DNA from: Dehalococcoidia bacterium
Lineage (GTDB): Bacteria > Chloroflexota > Dehalococcoidia > UBA2979
DNA: 61,114 nucleotides
Direction of reading: 5' to 3'
Assembly: GCA_028279505.1 (NCBI GenBank)
Contig: JANQNP010000041.1
Coordinates: 1 to 61,114 of the forward strand
Part shown: piece by piece, positions 50,346-58,342 of the stretch
How positions within the stretch are numbered: position 1 is the stretch's first letter
Layout: each line of letters opens with the position of its first letter
Made by a program: the position numbers and the translations under genes
The notes under the pieces: model-generated
Databases searched by the model: none
What the model saw: the letters and a program-made list of their open reading frames with translations, nothing else
Told to the model about the DNA's origin: nothing

Positions 50346-52373
50346 CTACTCAGGCATCGATTCGAACGCCTCGATCAGTAGCGCCCGCGTCTCCGGGTCG
50401 TCCTCGTCGAGATCGCCCAGGCGGTGACGCCCGCCGAGCACCAGTAGCTGGTTGCCGTTGATCAGTCCCGTCGCTCCGGTCGTGACGAAGAAACCGCCGG
50501 TCGAAGGGTGCGCGCAGCTGGTTCCCGGGCGAGGCGTCACCGTTCCGGAATCGTCGACGATCCAGAGTTCGGCCAGCGCCGAGGCCGACGTGTACACGTA
50601 GAGCGAGAAGTCCTCCGCACCGCTGCCATCTCCGCGCTCCGCTCGGAGACCGTGGGCACCGGAACGCAACGCACCCTCGGCGCATGTACCGATGCCTGTC
50701 GGCAGTCGACGGATCTGGAGCCCGCGCTCGGCGGCCGCGGCGACGAACGCGCCGAGGTCCAACGGATCGGCGCTGCCGGTTGGGGTGCCGACCTCGATCA
50801 CGTCGCCGGGCACCAGCCGAGGCCGGGCCGCCATGGTCGCCAGGACATCTGCGTAGCGGTCGTCGCCCGCGCTCGCGCCCGGGTCAAACCGCTCGACCAC
50901 TGTCTCGAGTGAGCTCGGGCGGAGGCCGATTACCAGCACCGATCCATCGTCGAGCAGGAGCGCATGATGGCCAGCGATGTGCGTGGCCACGTTGGTCGCC
51001 CGCACGCCGCCCGGGAGCGCGTCATCCTCGAGGAGTTCGATGGCCTCGAACTGACCGGTGACCGGGTCGTAGATCTCCGACGGCGGGTAGATCGTTTGCT
51101 CGCCAAACCCGCCAGCACCGCCAGCGACGAGGACGCGACCATCTCGGAGCAGCGTAGCCGTGTGGTAGCCGCTGCGCCCGGTCCGCATGTCGCCCGTTCG
51201 ATCGACCGAGCCTGACGCCGGATCCACGACGAACGCGAGCGTCGCCTGATCCGTTCGACCCAGGGCACGTGCCTCGGCGTCTCCGATCGCACCGGTGATG
51301 AGGACGCGACCGTCGAGGAGTCGTGTTGCGACCGTCCGCTCGTTGCCGAACACCGGTTCTCCGCCAAGCAGGCTGAATTCCCCGCTCCCCGGGTCGTACA
51401 CCTCGAGCGGTCCGCCGCCGCTGACCAGCACCCGGCCGTCGAGGAGCCGGGTGAGCTGGTGATCACGGCGCGCGACGTTCATTGGGCCGGTCGCGGTGAA
51501 AGCCCCAGTCGCCGGGTCGTATAGCTCCGCGGCCGCCGTCGCCAGGGGTTGGCCCTCGGCATCGTTGTTGAGCACTCCACCGCTGATGAGGACGTGTCCG
51601 CTGTCGAGGACCGCAGCGGCGTGAGCCCAGCGTGGCTCGAGCATCGATCCCTGGAGTTCGAATGCCTCGGTCGCCGGGTCATAAGCCTCGATCGAGGCGA
51701 CTACGGTCGCGTCCAGCGTGTCGGGGTCGATCGTGAGCCCGCCGAGCAGCAGCGCGCGTCCGTCCAGCAGCCGTACCGCCACATGGGAGTACCGGGGGAC
51801 GATCGTAGTGCCGGTCAGTTCGAATGAATCGGACGGCGGGTCGTAGATCTCCGAGCGGATCTCATCGCGAGACTCGCGCGACTGGCCGCCGGCGAGCAGG
51901 ACGCTGCCGTCCTCGAGCAGCGTCGAGGTGAAGCGCATCCGCTGTTCCACCTGTGGACGGGCTGCCGCGACGAACGCACCCTCGCCAGGAGCGGCCGTCG
52001 CCGCTGCCGAGGGTGCGGCGGTAGGCGGCGAGACCGGGCCGCCTCCACCGCTAGATCCGAGGGCGATCGCAACGGCGGCGATCGCGGCCGCACCCACGCT
52101 GCCAAGGGCGGCGGCCCAGCCAACTGGCGCGAAGCTGAACCGTCTGGGCTTGCTCCTCGCTGTGCCCTGCGCGCGGTACCACTCCCCGATCTCCTCGCGA
52201 CTACTCAGGTCGAGGCGACCGAGCAGCTCCGAGACGTGGTACTTCGCGCCGGAGAGCGAGATACCAAGCGCCTCTGCGATTCGAGGGTTGTCGAGGCCGG
52301 CGGCGATCAGTCGGGCGACCTCGAGCTGGCGTTCGGTGACCTGGGGTAACTCGGTCCGCGTTCTGGCTTCCAC
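50346..52373 (-). CDS. LuxR-type HTH, membrane helix and Kelch-repeat fusion protein
   Basis: A 675-residue protein starting at GTG 52371-52373. Residues about 8-70 form a LuxR-type HTH (VTERQLEVARLIAAGLDNPRIAEALGISLSGAKYHVSELLGRLDLSSREE). A basic linker (ARSKPRR) leads to one membrane helix (about 84-108), then a Gly/Pro/Ala-rich linker. Residues about 135-480 have Kelch-type propeller repeats (LLDGRVLVSGG, LDSGHVLISGG, LRDGRVLVAGGAG). The C-terminal about 150 residues are an alpha/beta domain. It looks like a membrane-bound one-component regulator with an outside propeller sensor; that reading is inference. Confidence 0.85.
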   Translation of the reverse strand: MEARTRTELPQVTERQLEVARLIAAGLDNPRIAEALGISLSGAKYHVSELLGRLDLSSREEIGEWYRAQGTARSKPRRFSFAPVGWAAALGSVGAAAIAAVAIALGSSGGGGPVSPPTAAPSAAATAAPGEGAFVAAARPQVEQRMRFTSTLLEDGSVLLAGGQSRESRDEIRSEIYDPPSDSFELTGTTIVPRYSHVAVRLLDGRALLLGGLTIDPDTLDATVVASIEAYDPATEAFELQGSMLEPRWAHAAAVLDSGHVLISGGVLNNDAEGQPLATAAAELYDPATGAFTATGPMNVARRDHQLTRLLDGRVLVSGGGPLEVYDPGSGEFSLLGGEPVFGNERTVATRLLDGRVLITGAIGDAEARALGRTDQATLAFVVDPASGSVDRTGDMRTGRSGYHTATLLRDGRVLVAGGAGGFGEQTIYPPSEIYDPVTGQFEAIELLEDDALPGGVRATNVATHIAGHHALLLDDGSVLVIGLRPSSLETVVERFDPGASAGDDRYADVLATMAARPRLVPGDVIEVGTPTGSADPLDLGAFVAAAAERGLQIRRLPTGIGTCAEGALRSGAHGLRAERGDGSGAEDFSLYVYTSASALAELWIVDDSGTVTPRPGTSCAHPSTGGFFVTTGATGLINGNQLLVLGGRHRLGDLDEDDPETRALLIEAFESMPE

Positions 52374-52467
52374 GGTCGACCTCGCTCCTCGGTGAGATGG
52401 GTCGATCGTGAGTGGCTGCTGGATCCGTTGTCACTAGCCGACCAGATGTTCTGGTAGGCGCCCTCGC

Positions 52468-53301
52468 TCAGTACAGGCGCGCGGCTTCCGCTTCGAGTTC
52501 GGCGCGCTCTGCCTCGGACATCGGTGGGGCCTCGGTGGCGGTCGCGACGTTCTCGAGGATGCGCGAGGGGTAGCGGGCGCCGGGGATCGCGACGGAGACG
52601 TTGGGGTTGGCGAGCACGTAGCGGAGCAGGTTTCGAGGGGTGAGCGGACCCGCGTAGCCATCGGCGATCGCCGTGCGCATCGCGCTCGTTCGGCCGGAGC
52701 CGCCGACCGGGCGCATCACGATCACGCCGACGTCGTGCTCGGCTGCGAGGTCGATCATCGGCGCGGTTTCGGGGAAGAAGGCGGAGTACTCGAGCATCAC
52801 GGCGTCGAACTCGCCGCAGGTGATCAGCTCTTTGAGGAGCGCCGTGTTGTGGCATGAGACGCCGATGTGGCCGATCAGGCCTCGGAACTGGGCGATCTTT
52901 AGGCCTGCCAGTGCGCCGTTCTCCTCGTCGCGGGCCTCTGCCCAGGCCTCGAGGGTGGAGATGTCGTGGAGCTGGTAGAGCGGGATCTGGTCGACGCCGA
53001 GGGTCGCCACCGAGCGGTCGATGTCGCGCTGGCTGCCGTTGACGTTGTGGCTGAAGGTCTTCGAGGCGAGCAGGAAGCCGGTGCTGGTCCCGCGGCCATG
53101 CAGCTCGCGGACGTGGTGTCCGATCAGGAATTCGCTGCCGGCATAGTCGCGGGCGGTGTCGACGAAGTTGATGCCGGCGTCCTCGGCGGCGGCGAGTGTG
53201 GCCGCCCCCTCCGAGGACGTTGGCGTGTCCATTGCGCCGAGGCCGACCTCGGTGGCCATGAGGTTGGTCCGACCGAGGCGGCGTCGGCGCAGTTCAGCCA
53301 T
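52468..53301 (-). CDS. Aldo/keto reductase
   Basis: A 277-residue TIM-barrel oxidoreductase from ATG 53299-53301. Catalytic tetrad parts are visible: Asp/Tyr in GINFVDTARDYAGSEFLIG, Lys in LLASKTFSH and a His in LIGHIGVSCHN. The C-terminal block LLRYVLANPNVSVAIPGARYPSRILENV is the NADPH-binding part typical of the family. The upstream extension to 53427 overlaps the next gene and is disregarded. The substrate is unknown. It follows the SDR gene by 20 bases on the same strand. Confidence 0.88.
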   Translation of the reverse strand: MAELRRRRLGRTNLMATEVGLGAMDTPTSSEGAATLAAAEDAGINFVDTARDYAGSEFLIGHHVRELHGRGTSTGFLLASKTFSHNVNGSQRDIDRSVATLGVDQIPLYQLHDISTLEAWAEARDEENGALAGLKIAQFRGLIGHIGVSCHNTALLKELITCGEFDAVMLEYSAFFPETAPMIDLAAEHDVGVIVMRPVGGSGRTSAMRTAIADGYAGPLTPRNLLRYVLANPNVSVAIPGARYPSRILENVATATEAPPMSEAERAELEAEAARLY

Positions 53302-53321
53302 CGAGGCGGTTCGACTCTCCG

Positions 53322-54257
53322 CTATGCGTCGGAGTTCGTCGCGCCGGCGGGGCGCTCCCCGCTGGGCGGCGTCAGACCGGCGAAGAGCGTCTGCGGCGCG
53401 CGCTCGAAGAGCTTGTCGATGTCCCACGGGCCATCGCTGAAGATCTGCCGCTCCACGTGCATGTCGCTGTAGAGCTGCACCTGGTAGCCGGAGGCTCCGA
53501 TGGTGCGACCTGAGACGTTCGCTGCGGCGTCCGAGCAGAGGTAGACGACGATCGGGGCAACGTTCTCCGGGTCGCGCTCGGTGCCTCCGACGGACTCGCT
53601 TTCAGCGTTGCCTTCGCGCATTGCGACAGCGTTGCGCAGGCCTCGGTCGGTCATGCGGGTAGCCGCGCCCGGCGCGATGGCGTTGGCGGTGACGCCGTAC
53701 CTCGCGAGGGCGTTCGCGCACGACTTGGTGAAGCCGATGAGCCCCGCTTTGGCGGCGGCGTAGTTCGGCTGTCCGGCGGAGCCGTTGATGCCGGCGGTCG
53801 AGCTGAAGTTGATCAGCCGGCCGAAGTCACGGCGCTGGCGCCAATGGATCGATGCGAAGTGGGTGGTGTTGTAGGTGCCCTTGAGGTGGACGCGGATCAC
53901 GTCGTCCCACTCCTGCTCGGACATGTTGAAGATCATCCGCTCGCGGAGGATCCCGGCGACGTTCACGAGGATGTCGAGCTTGCCGTAGGAGTCGAGGGCC
54001 TGGCGGACCAGGTTCTCGGCCTCGAGGTGGTCGGAGACGTCGGCGCCATTGGCCTCGGCGGTGCCGCCGGCGGCCTTGATCTCGTCGACGACGGCCTGCG
54101 GCACGCTGGTGTCACGGCCTTCGCCCTCAACGGAGCCGCCGAAGTCGTTCACCACCACGGATGCACCCTGCGCGGCGAGCGCGAGCGCGATCCCTCGTCC
54201 GATTCCCCGACCGGCGCCGGTGACGATGGCGCTCTTGCCTGCGAGATGATCTGGCAT
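53322..54257 (-). CDS. Short-chain dehydrogenase/reductase (MFE-2 type)
   Basis: A 311-residue classical SDR. The cofactor loop is VTGAGRGIGRGIALALA, then NVAGILRERMI, the catalytic Ser in INFSSTAGINGSAGQ and the Tyr/Lys in NYAAAKAGLIGFTKS. The VVNDFGGSVEGEG segment and long C-terminal extension (DMHVERQIFSDGPWDIDKLFERAP) resemble the 3-hydroxyacyl-CoA dehydrogenase part of peroxisomal-type multifunctional enzymes. A role in acyl-CoA or steroid-like oxidation is likely but unproven. Confidence 0.9.
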   Translation of the reverse strand: MPDHLAGKSAIVTGAGRGIGRGIALALAAQGASVVVNDFGGSVEGEGRDTSVPQAVVDEIKAAGGTAEANGADVSDHLEAENLVRQALDSYGKLDILVNVAGILRERMIFNMSEQEWDDVIRVHLKGTYNTTHFASIHWRQRRDFGRLINFSSTAGINGSAGQPNYAAAKAGLIGFTKSCANALARYGVTANAIAPGAATRMTDRGLRNAVAMREGNAESESVGGTERDPENVAPIVVYLCSDAAANVSGRTIGASGYQVQLYSDMHVERQIFSDGPWDIDKLFERAPQTLFAGLTPPSGERPAGATNSDA

Positions 54258-54331
54258 CTGTCTCCTCCTGCTTCGGGCACGGATCGCCCTGCGGGCGGAA
54301 TGTACAGCGGTGGAGACGGTCGGAGCGTCGG

Positions 54332-55234
54332 TTAGGCGCCCTGGATTGCGATCGCGACCGCGGCCGCGAACGCGAGCTGGACGACGGCGGCGGCGATGAA
54401 CATCACGTAGCCGGCGACGCGTTCCCAGGCGTGGAGCACGAACCCGATGACCAAGTTCACGACGAGCAGGGCGGTGGCGATCCTCGGCAGCTCGAGGATC
54501 GCGTCCTTCGTCTGCACGTTGACGAGCGGGTTGTCCTCGTAGGCGGGGAACTGCAGCTCAAAGGCGGCGGGCAGGTCCGGGTAGCGGATGCCGACGAGCG
54601 CCCACATGAGGAACGCGGCGAGGAGTGCGATGCCGACGAGGATTCGCCCGGTCGAGTCGTACCAGAACGCCTGGGCGGCGCTGCCGAGGCGCTGCGCGTG
54701 GTGGGTGACCCGCGCGGTCGGGCCGAGGTCCTGGCGGATCTGCACCTGGCGGGCGAAGCCGGCCGGGTCGGTCACGGTGATCGCATAGTTCCGCTCGCTC
54801 GTCATCACGTACAGCACCTGCTCCGGCGCCTGGTGCGTCGAGTAGAAGAGCACGTCACCGATGCGCTCGATGTTGGCGTTGCCGACGTGGTACCCGAGCC
54901 AGGAGACGCCTCGGACGGAGGGCACGCCGACGGAGGTGCCGGGGACGAGCCGTTCGATCGCGGCGAGCGGGATCACCTGGCGCGTCGCACCCCAGTGGAT
55001 GACGAGGCCGTTGCGATCGAGCGCATAGCTCAGGGTGCCGAGCGCGTAGGTCCAGTAGCCGAACAAGGAGGCGAGCGCGCCGGCGGCGGTCGCGCCGGTG
55101 ATCGCCAGCACGGCAGTCAGACCGAAGTCGGCGGCGACGGCGTGGTTCACGAGGAGCACGGCGATCGCGAGCGCCCAGACGGTCAGCGCACCGCCGACAA
55201 GCATCCCGAGCGCCCTCGGTGGTTGGTACGTCAT
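54332..55234 (-). CDS. Polytopic membrane protein with a PH-like domain
   Basis: A 300-residue protein from ATG 55232-55234. Two membrane helices at the N terminus (about 9-31 and 38-60) precede a cytoplasmic domain with YALDRNGLVIHWGATRQVIPLAAIERLVPG and YVMTSERNYAITVTDPAGFARQV, a bacterial PH-like pattern. Further helices follow at about 195-213, 250-270 and 275-298. The ORF runs upstream across ilvE on another frame, which is spurious. The function is unknown. It lies 59 bases after ilvE on the same strand. Confidence 0.8.
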   Translation of the reverse strand: MTYQPPRALGMLVGGALTVWALAIAVLLVNHAVAADFGLTAVLAITGATAAGALASLFGYWTYALGTLSYALDRNGLVIHWGATRQVIPLAAIERLVPGTSVGVPSVRGVSWLGYHVGNANIERIGDVLFYSTHQAPEQVLYVMTSERNYAITVTDPAGFARQVQIRQDLGPTARVTHHAQRLGSAAQAFWYDSTGRILVGIALLAAFLMWALVGIRYPDLPAAFELQFPAYEDNPLVNVQTKDAILELPRIATALLVVNLVIGFVLHAWERVAGYVMFIAAAVVQLAFAAAVAIAIQGA

Positions 55235-55293
55235 GCTGCGTCTCCCCGTCGCCGGTGGGGAGCCGTCGCGGTCAGTCGGTGGCGCTCCGAACG

Positions 55294-56238
55294 CTAGCTC
55301 GAAGCGGGCACCGCTGCCGGTTCGTAGACCGCGTCGAGCCAGTGGCTGTACTGCGGCAACTTGCCAGTAATCATGTCGAAGTAGGTCTGCTGGAGCTGCT
55401 TCGAGATCGGTCCGAACTCGCCGTCGCCGATCGGCACGCGATCCACCTCCGTGACTGGGGTGAGGTGGGCGGCCGTGCCGGTCATGAAGATCTCGTCGGC
55501 GATGTAGAGCTCGGAGCGGTCGATGCTCCGCTTCACGACTTCGAGGCCCATTTCCTCCTGCGCGAACTGGAGCGCCGTGTCGAGCGTCAGGCCCTCGAGG
55601 ATGTTGTCGGACTCGGGCGGGGTGATCAGGACGCCGTCGCGGATGATCACGATGTTCTCGCCGGACCCCTCGGACACGTGCCCGTCGGAGTTCAGCATGA
55701 TCGCTTCGTCGAAGCCGCTGAGCTGGGCCTCGGTCTTCGCCATCGCGTTGTTGACGTAGAGGCCGTTCACCTTCGCGCGGGCCGGGATCATCGTGTCGTC
55801 GATGCGGCGCCAGGAGGAGGTCATGCAGCGCACGCCCGCCTCCGGGTCGAGGTAGGCGCCGAACGGGGTGACGAAGAGCAGGAAGTCGTCCTCGAGGTCG
55901 TGCATGCGGACGCCGACGACCTCGGATGACTTGTAGACGATGGGGCGGACGTAGACATCCTCGTTGTAGCCGTTGCGGCGCACGAGGTCGTTGGTGATCT
56001 GGACGAGCTCGTCGTCGCTGTACTTGAGCTCCATGCGCATGATCTTGGCGCTCTTGCGAAGCCGCTCGAAGTGCGCGCGGACCTTGAAGAGGTAGAGCTG
56101 CTCGTGGTCGGCGTTCCAGTTGCCGCGAATGCCCTCGAATACCGCGGTGCCGTAGTTGAAGGCGTGCGTCATGACGTTGACGTTCGCCTCCTCGAGCGGA
56201 ACGAATTCGCCTCGCAGGAACGCGGTCGGCGTCGGCAT
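55294..56238 (-). CDS. ilvE: Branched-chain amino-acid aminotransferase
   Basis: A 314-residue fold-type IV PLP enzyme for the last step of Val, Leu and Ile synthesis. It starts (ATG 56236-56238) AFLRGEFVPLEEANVNVMTHAFNYGTAVFEGIRGNW. The PLP-Lys is in RAKVNGLYVNNAMAKTEAQ, and EGSGENIVIIRDGVL and MTGTAAHLTPVTEVD complete the site. The long upstream frame is not used because the family starts here. A promoter and a GC-rich hairpin lie before it. It is about 9.4 kb from the ilvB group. Confidence 0.96.
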   Translation of the reverse strand: MPTPTAFLRGEFVPLEEANVNVMTHAFNYGTAVFEGIRGNWNADHEQLYLFKVRAHFERLRKSAKIMRMELKYSDDELVQITNDLVRRNGYNEDVYVRPIVYKSSEVVGVRMHDLEDDFLLFVTPFGAYLDPEAGVRCMTSSWRRIDDTMIPARAKVNGLYVNNAMAKTEAQLSGFDEAIMLNSDGHVSEGSGENIVIIRDGVLITPPESDNILEGLTLDTALQFAQEEMGLEVVKRSIDRSELYIADEIFMTGTAAHLTPVTEVDRVPIGDGEFGPISKQLQQTYFDMITGKLPQYSHWLDAVYEPAAVPASS

Positions 56239-56251
56239 CGGGGGCTCCCTT

Positions 56252-56270
56252 CGCACGCTGCGCGCGTGCG
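56252..56270 (-). other. Hairpin in the ilvE leader
   Basis: CGCACGC-gcgca-GCGTGCG forms a perfect 7-bp stem between the predicted promoter and the ilvE ribosome binding region (aaggga). No leader peptide was found upstream of it. Confidence 0.35.
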
Positions 56271-56308
56271 GTGATCGGTCTCCGGGACGAGCCGGGGAAG
56301 TGCGCGTG

Positions 56309-56338
56309 ATCATAGGGTCCGCTGGGATCGAGCGGCAA
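56309..56338 (-). promoter_or_regulatory. Promoter of ilvE
   Basis: On the - strand TTGCCG (56333-56338) and TATGAT (56309-56314) are 18 bases apart; the -10 matches the consensus at five of six positions. It lies about 70 bases before the ilvE start. Confidence 0.5.
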
Positions 56339-56429
56339 GGGAGACGTGTCAGCGCTGGCAGGCTCGACCTCGGGCGTCGGGCCGAGGGCTGGAAACGTTG
56401 GTGGCTCGAGCGGGTGTCGGGTGTGGGAC

Positions 56430-56459
56430 TTGACTGGAATGACCCATCCAGTCCATAGT
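56430..56459 (+). promoter_or_regulatory. Promoter of the tetR gene, overlapped by an operator
   Basis: TTGACT (56430-56435) and CATAGT (56454-56459) are separated by 18 bases. The inverted repeat at 56432-56453 lies across the -35 and spacer, so a bound repressor would block RNA polymerase. A start of transcription near 56466 makes the GTG at 56462 an unlikely start codon. Confidence 0.5.
56432..56453. promoter_or_regulatory. Inverted repeat GACTGGA-N8-TCCAGTC before tetR (operator 1)
   Basis: Perfect 7-bp arms with an 8-bp centre, 22 bp in all, in the tetR promoter. The same arrangement recurs before the next gene (57101-57122) with one mismatch. TetR-family dimers bind sites of this size, so autoregulation is the simplest reading. 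Confidence 0.6.
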
Positions 56460-56494
56460 CGGTGCCAAGCAGATCTGAGGGCCCGGAGCATTCG

Positions 56495-57055
56495 ATGCCG
56501 TCTGACACCGCCAAGCGATTGATCGAGGCCGTGCTGCTCTCGATCCGGGAGCACGGCTACGCGGGCACGAGCATGCAGGACCTGCTGCGCGAGACCGGCG
56601 TGTCCTCGAGTTCGATGTACCACTTCTTCCCTGGCGGCAAGGAGGAGCTGGTGGCCTCGGCGGTTCGCCGATCTGGGGCGTGGTCGACCCGTCGGATCGT
56701 GCGCGTCCTCGATGAGGACGATCCGGCGGAGGCGATCGCGCGGATCTTCGATTGGTCGGCGACGGAGATGGTGAGCAACGACTTCGCCCTCGGTTGCCCG
56801 ATCGGGGTGCCGGCGGCAGAGGCGCCCTCGGATTCGGCGGCGATTCGGGAAGCTGTCGCTGAGACCTTCGAGGCCTGGGCCGCAGAGTACTCCGCGGCGC
56901 TGCGGAAGGCCGGGATCGACGCCGAGCGGGCGACGATGCTCGGCCGGTTCATCGTGAGCGCCTACGAGGGCTCAGTGACCCTCGCCAGGGCGACTCGCAG
57001 CACCGAGCCCTACGAAGACGCCAAGACCGTCATCTACGCACAGCTCGCCGGCTAG
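56495..57055 (+). CDS. TetR-family regulator
   Basis: A 186-residue protein. The N-terminal HTH is IEAVLLSIREHGYAGTSMQDLLRETGVSSSSMYHFFPGGKEEL (about 6-48). The ligand domain has FALGCPIGVPAAEAPSDSAAIREAV and resembles the LmrA/YxaF-type C-terminal domain. ATG 56495 is chosen with ggag upstream; the GTG at 56462 lies at the predicted transcription start. It is followed 83 bases on by a hydrolase whose upstream region carries the same inverted repeat. It probably senses a substrate of that cluster. Confidence 0.9.
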   Translation: MPSDTAKRLIEAVLLSIREHGYAGTSMQDLLRETGVSSSSMYHFFPGGKEELVASAVRRSGAWSTRRIVRVLDEDDPAEAIARIFDWSATEMVSNDFALGCPIGVPAAEAPSDSAAIREAVAETFEAWAAEYSAALRKAGIDAERATMLGRFIVSAYEGSVTLARATRSTEPYEDAKTVIYAQLAG

Positions 57056-57100
57056 CGGGCGACCAAGGGGGGCCGCCCCGCGGACGAACAGCGACGCACA

Positions 57101-57122
57101 GACTGGATGGAATGTTCCACTC
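57101..57122. promoter_or_regulatory. Inverted repeat GACTGGA-N8-TCCACTC before the hydrolase operon (operator 2)
   Basis: It has the same 7-8-7 layout as operator 1 and differs from it at one arm position. The centre and inner arms also give TGGAA-tg-TTCCA. Its end is 16 bases before the chosen start of the hydrolase gene, so binding there could repress the downstream genes. Confidence 0.6.
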
Positions 57123-57138
57123 TGGATGGGAGATGAGG

Positions 57139-58008
57139 ATGATGCACTTCGAACGCCGAGTGCTCGGTGAGCACGACCTCCGGATCGCGCGGGTCCAGCG
57201 AGGCGGCGACCGCCCGACGGTCGTGATGACGAACGCCTTCCCTCAGTCGATCCGATGCTGGGAATCGCTGTGGGACCGCCTCGCGGAGCACTTCGACCTC
57301 CTCGCCGTCGATCTGGCCGGCTTCGGGATGTCGACTGGCCCGGTGCTTGGCCCGGCGGCCCAGGCCGACCTGCTCGTGAGCCTGATGGACGCCGAGGGAA
57401 TCGAGCGGGCGTACCTGGTCGGCCCGGACATCGGTGTTCCGGTCGCGCTCTCGCTGGCCTCGACGCATCCGGACCGCCTGCTCGGCGTGAACGTTTACGA
57501 CGGCCCCGGCACCTGGCCGACCGACTTCGCCCCGCCGCTTCACGCCGCGACGCGATGGGGGTTGGTCCGCTGGCTGGGGAGCCGCCCGCCGATGCGTGGC
57601 TGGCTGATGAAGCAGAACTTCGGCGCTGCGACTGCGGCGGGCTATCGCCACTTCACGCCGTCCGACGCGGCCATCGAGGAGTACCGGGCCATCTGCTTCG
57701 ACCCAGGAAAGCACCGCGACTCGCTCGCGTTCCTCGGGACCTACGCCCGGGAGCTGCCGCAGATCGAAGAGCGCCTGCCCTCGGTAAGCGTCCCCGTGCT
57801 GATCACCTGGGGCGCCGAGGACCGCTTCGTTCGGCCCTCGAACGCCGAGCGCCTGCACTCGCTGCTGCCGAACAGCGAGCTGACGATCTTCGAGGACGCC
57901 GGCCACTTCTCCCACGAGGACGCCGACGAGCGGTGGCTCCAGCGATTCCTCGCATTCGTCGAGGCACACCAACCGCAGCATGAGGAGACCCTGAGGAGGG
58001 ATCGATGA
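57139..58008 (+). CDS. Alpha/beta hydrolase with Asp nucleophile (haloalkane dehalogenase/epoxide hydrolase type)
   Basis: About 289 residues. The nucleophile elbow reads AYLVGPDIGVPVALSLA, so the nucleophile is Asp, as in haloalkane and haloacetate dehalogenases and epoxide hydrolases, rather than Ser. The acid is in ITWGAEDRFV and the base His in EDAGHFSHED. A cap domain covers about residues 125-215. Several ATGs are possible (57133, 57139, 57142); an earlier one at 57112 falls within the operator. It follows tetR and overlaps the next gene by ATGA. The substrate is not fixed by the sequence. Confidence 0.88.
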   Translation: MMHFERRVLGEHDLRIARVQRGGDRPTVVMTNAFPQSIRCWESLWDRLAEHFDLLAVDLAGFGMSTGPVLGPAAQADLLVSLMDAEGIERAYLVGPDIGVPVALSLASTHPDRLLGVNVYDGPGTWPTDFAPPLHAATRWGLVRWLGSRPPMRGWLMKQNFGAATAAGYRHFTPSDAAIEEYRAICFDPGKHRDSLAFLGTYARELPQIEERLPSVSVPVLITWGAEDRFVRPSNAERLHSLLPNSELTIFEDAGHFSHEDADERWLQRFLAFVEAHQPQHEETLRRDR

Positions 58009-58337
58009 GCCAGTTCAGATGCGTGATCCAGGAGGGCAGCACTGCTGACGCTCGCAGCGACGAGCTCGAACGCCGCCTGCAAGACCACCACGCGCGCCAT
58101 TACCCGGGCGAAGCGTCGAGCGTCAGCTGGGTGACGGTCGCACCCGGCTACATGTTCACCGAGGGCCGGCGGAGCACCTCGTCGGTGATTTCGTGCTTCG
58201 TCGACCACGAGACGACGCGGGACGATCGCGAGATCTATATGCGCGGGATCTGCGACCTGTGGACCGAGCTGACCGACTGTACCGACCACGAGGTGGTCGT
58301 CTCCCTCACGGAGACTGCCGCTGCGAGCCAGGAGTAA
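58005..58337 (+). CDS. Small tautomerase-superfamily-like protein without N-terminal Pro
   Basis: A 110-residue protein, MSQFRCVIQEGSTADARSDE followed by a helix, then VSWVTVAPGYMFTEGRRSTSSVISCFVDHE and a second helix and strand. The beta-alpha-beta pairs look like the tautomerase fold. The catalytic Pro directly after Met is absent, so it may be inactive or a partner subunit. The start overlaps the hydrolase stop and the end is 5 bases before the next tautomerase gene, which suggests the two proteins work together. The family assignment is tentative. Confidence 0.6.
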   Translation: MSQFRCVIQEGSTADARSDELERRLQDHHARHYPGEASSVSWVTVAPGYMFTEGRRSTSSVISCFVDHETTRDDREIYMRGICDLWTELTDCTDHEVVVSLTETAAASQE

Positions 58338-58342
58338 CTCCG

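Noticed and set aside
55235..56623. N-terminal extension of the PH-like membrane protein across ilvE
   Set aside because: That part is an out-of-frame translation of ilvE and its upstream region; the membrane protein begins at 55234.
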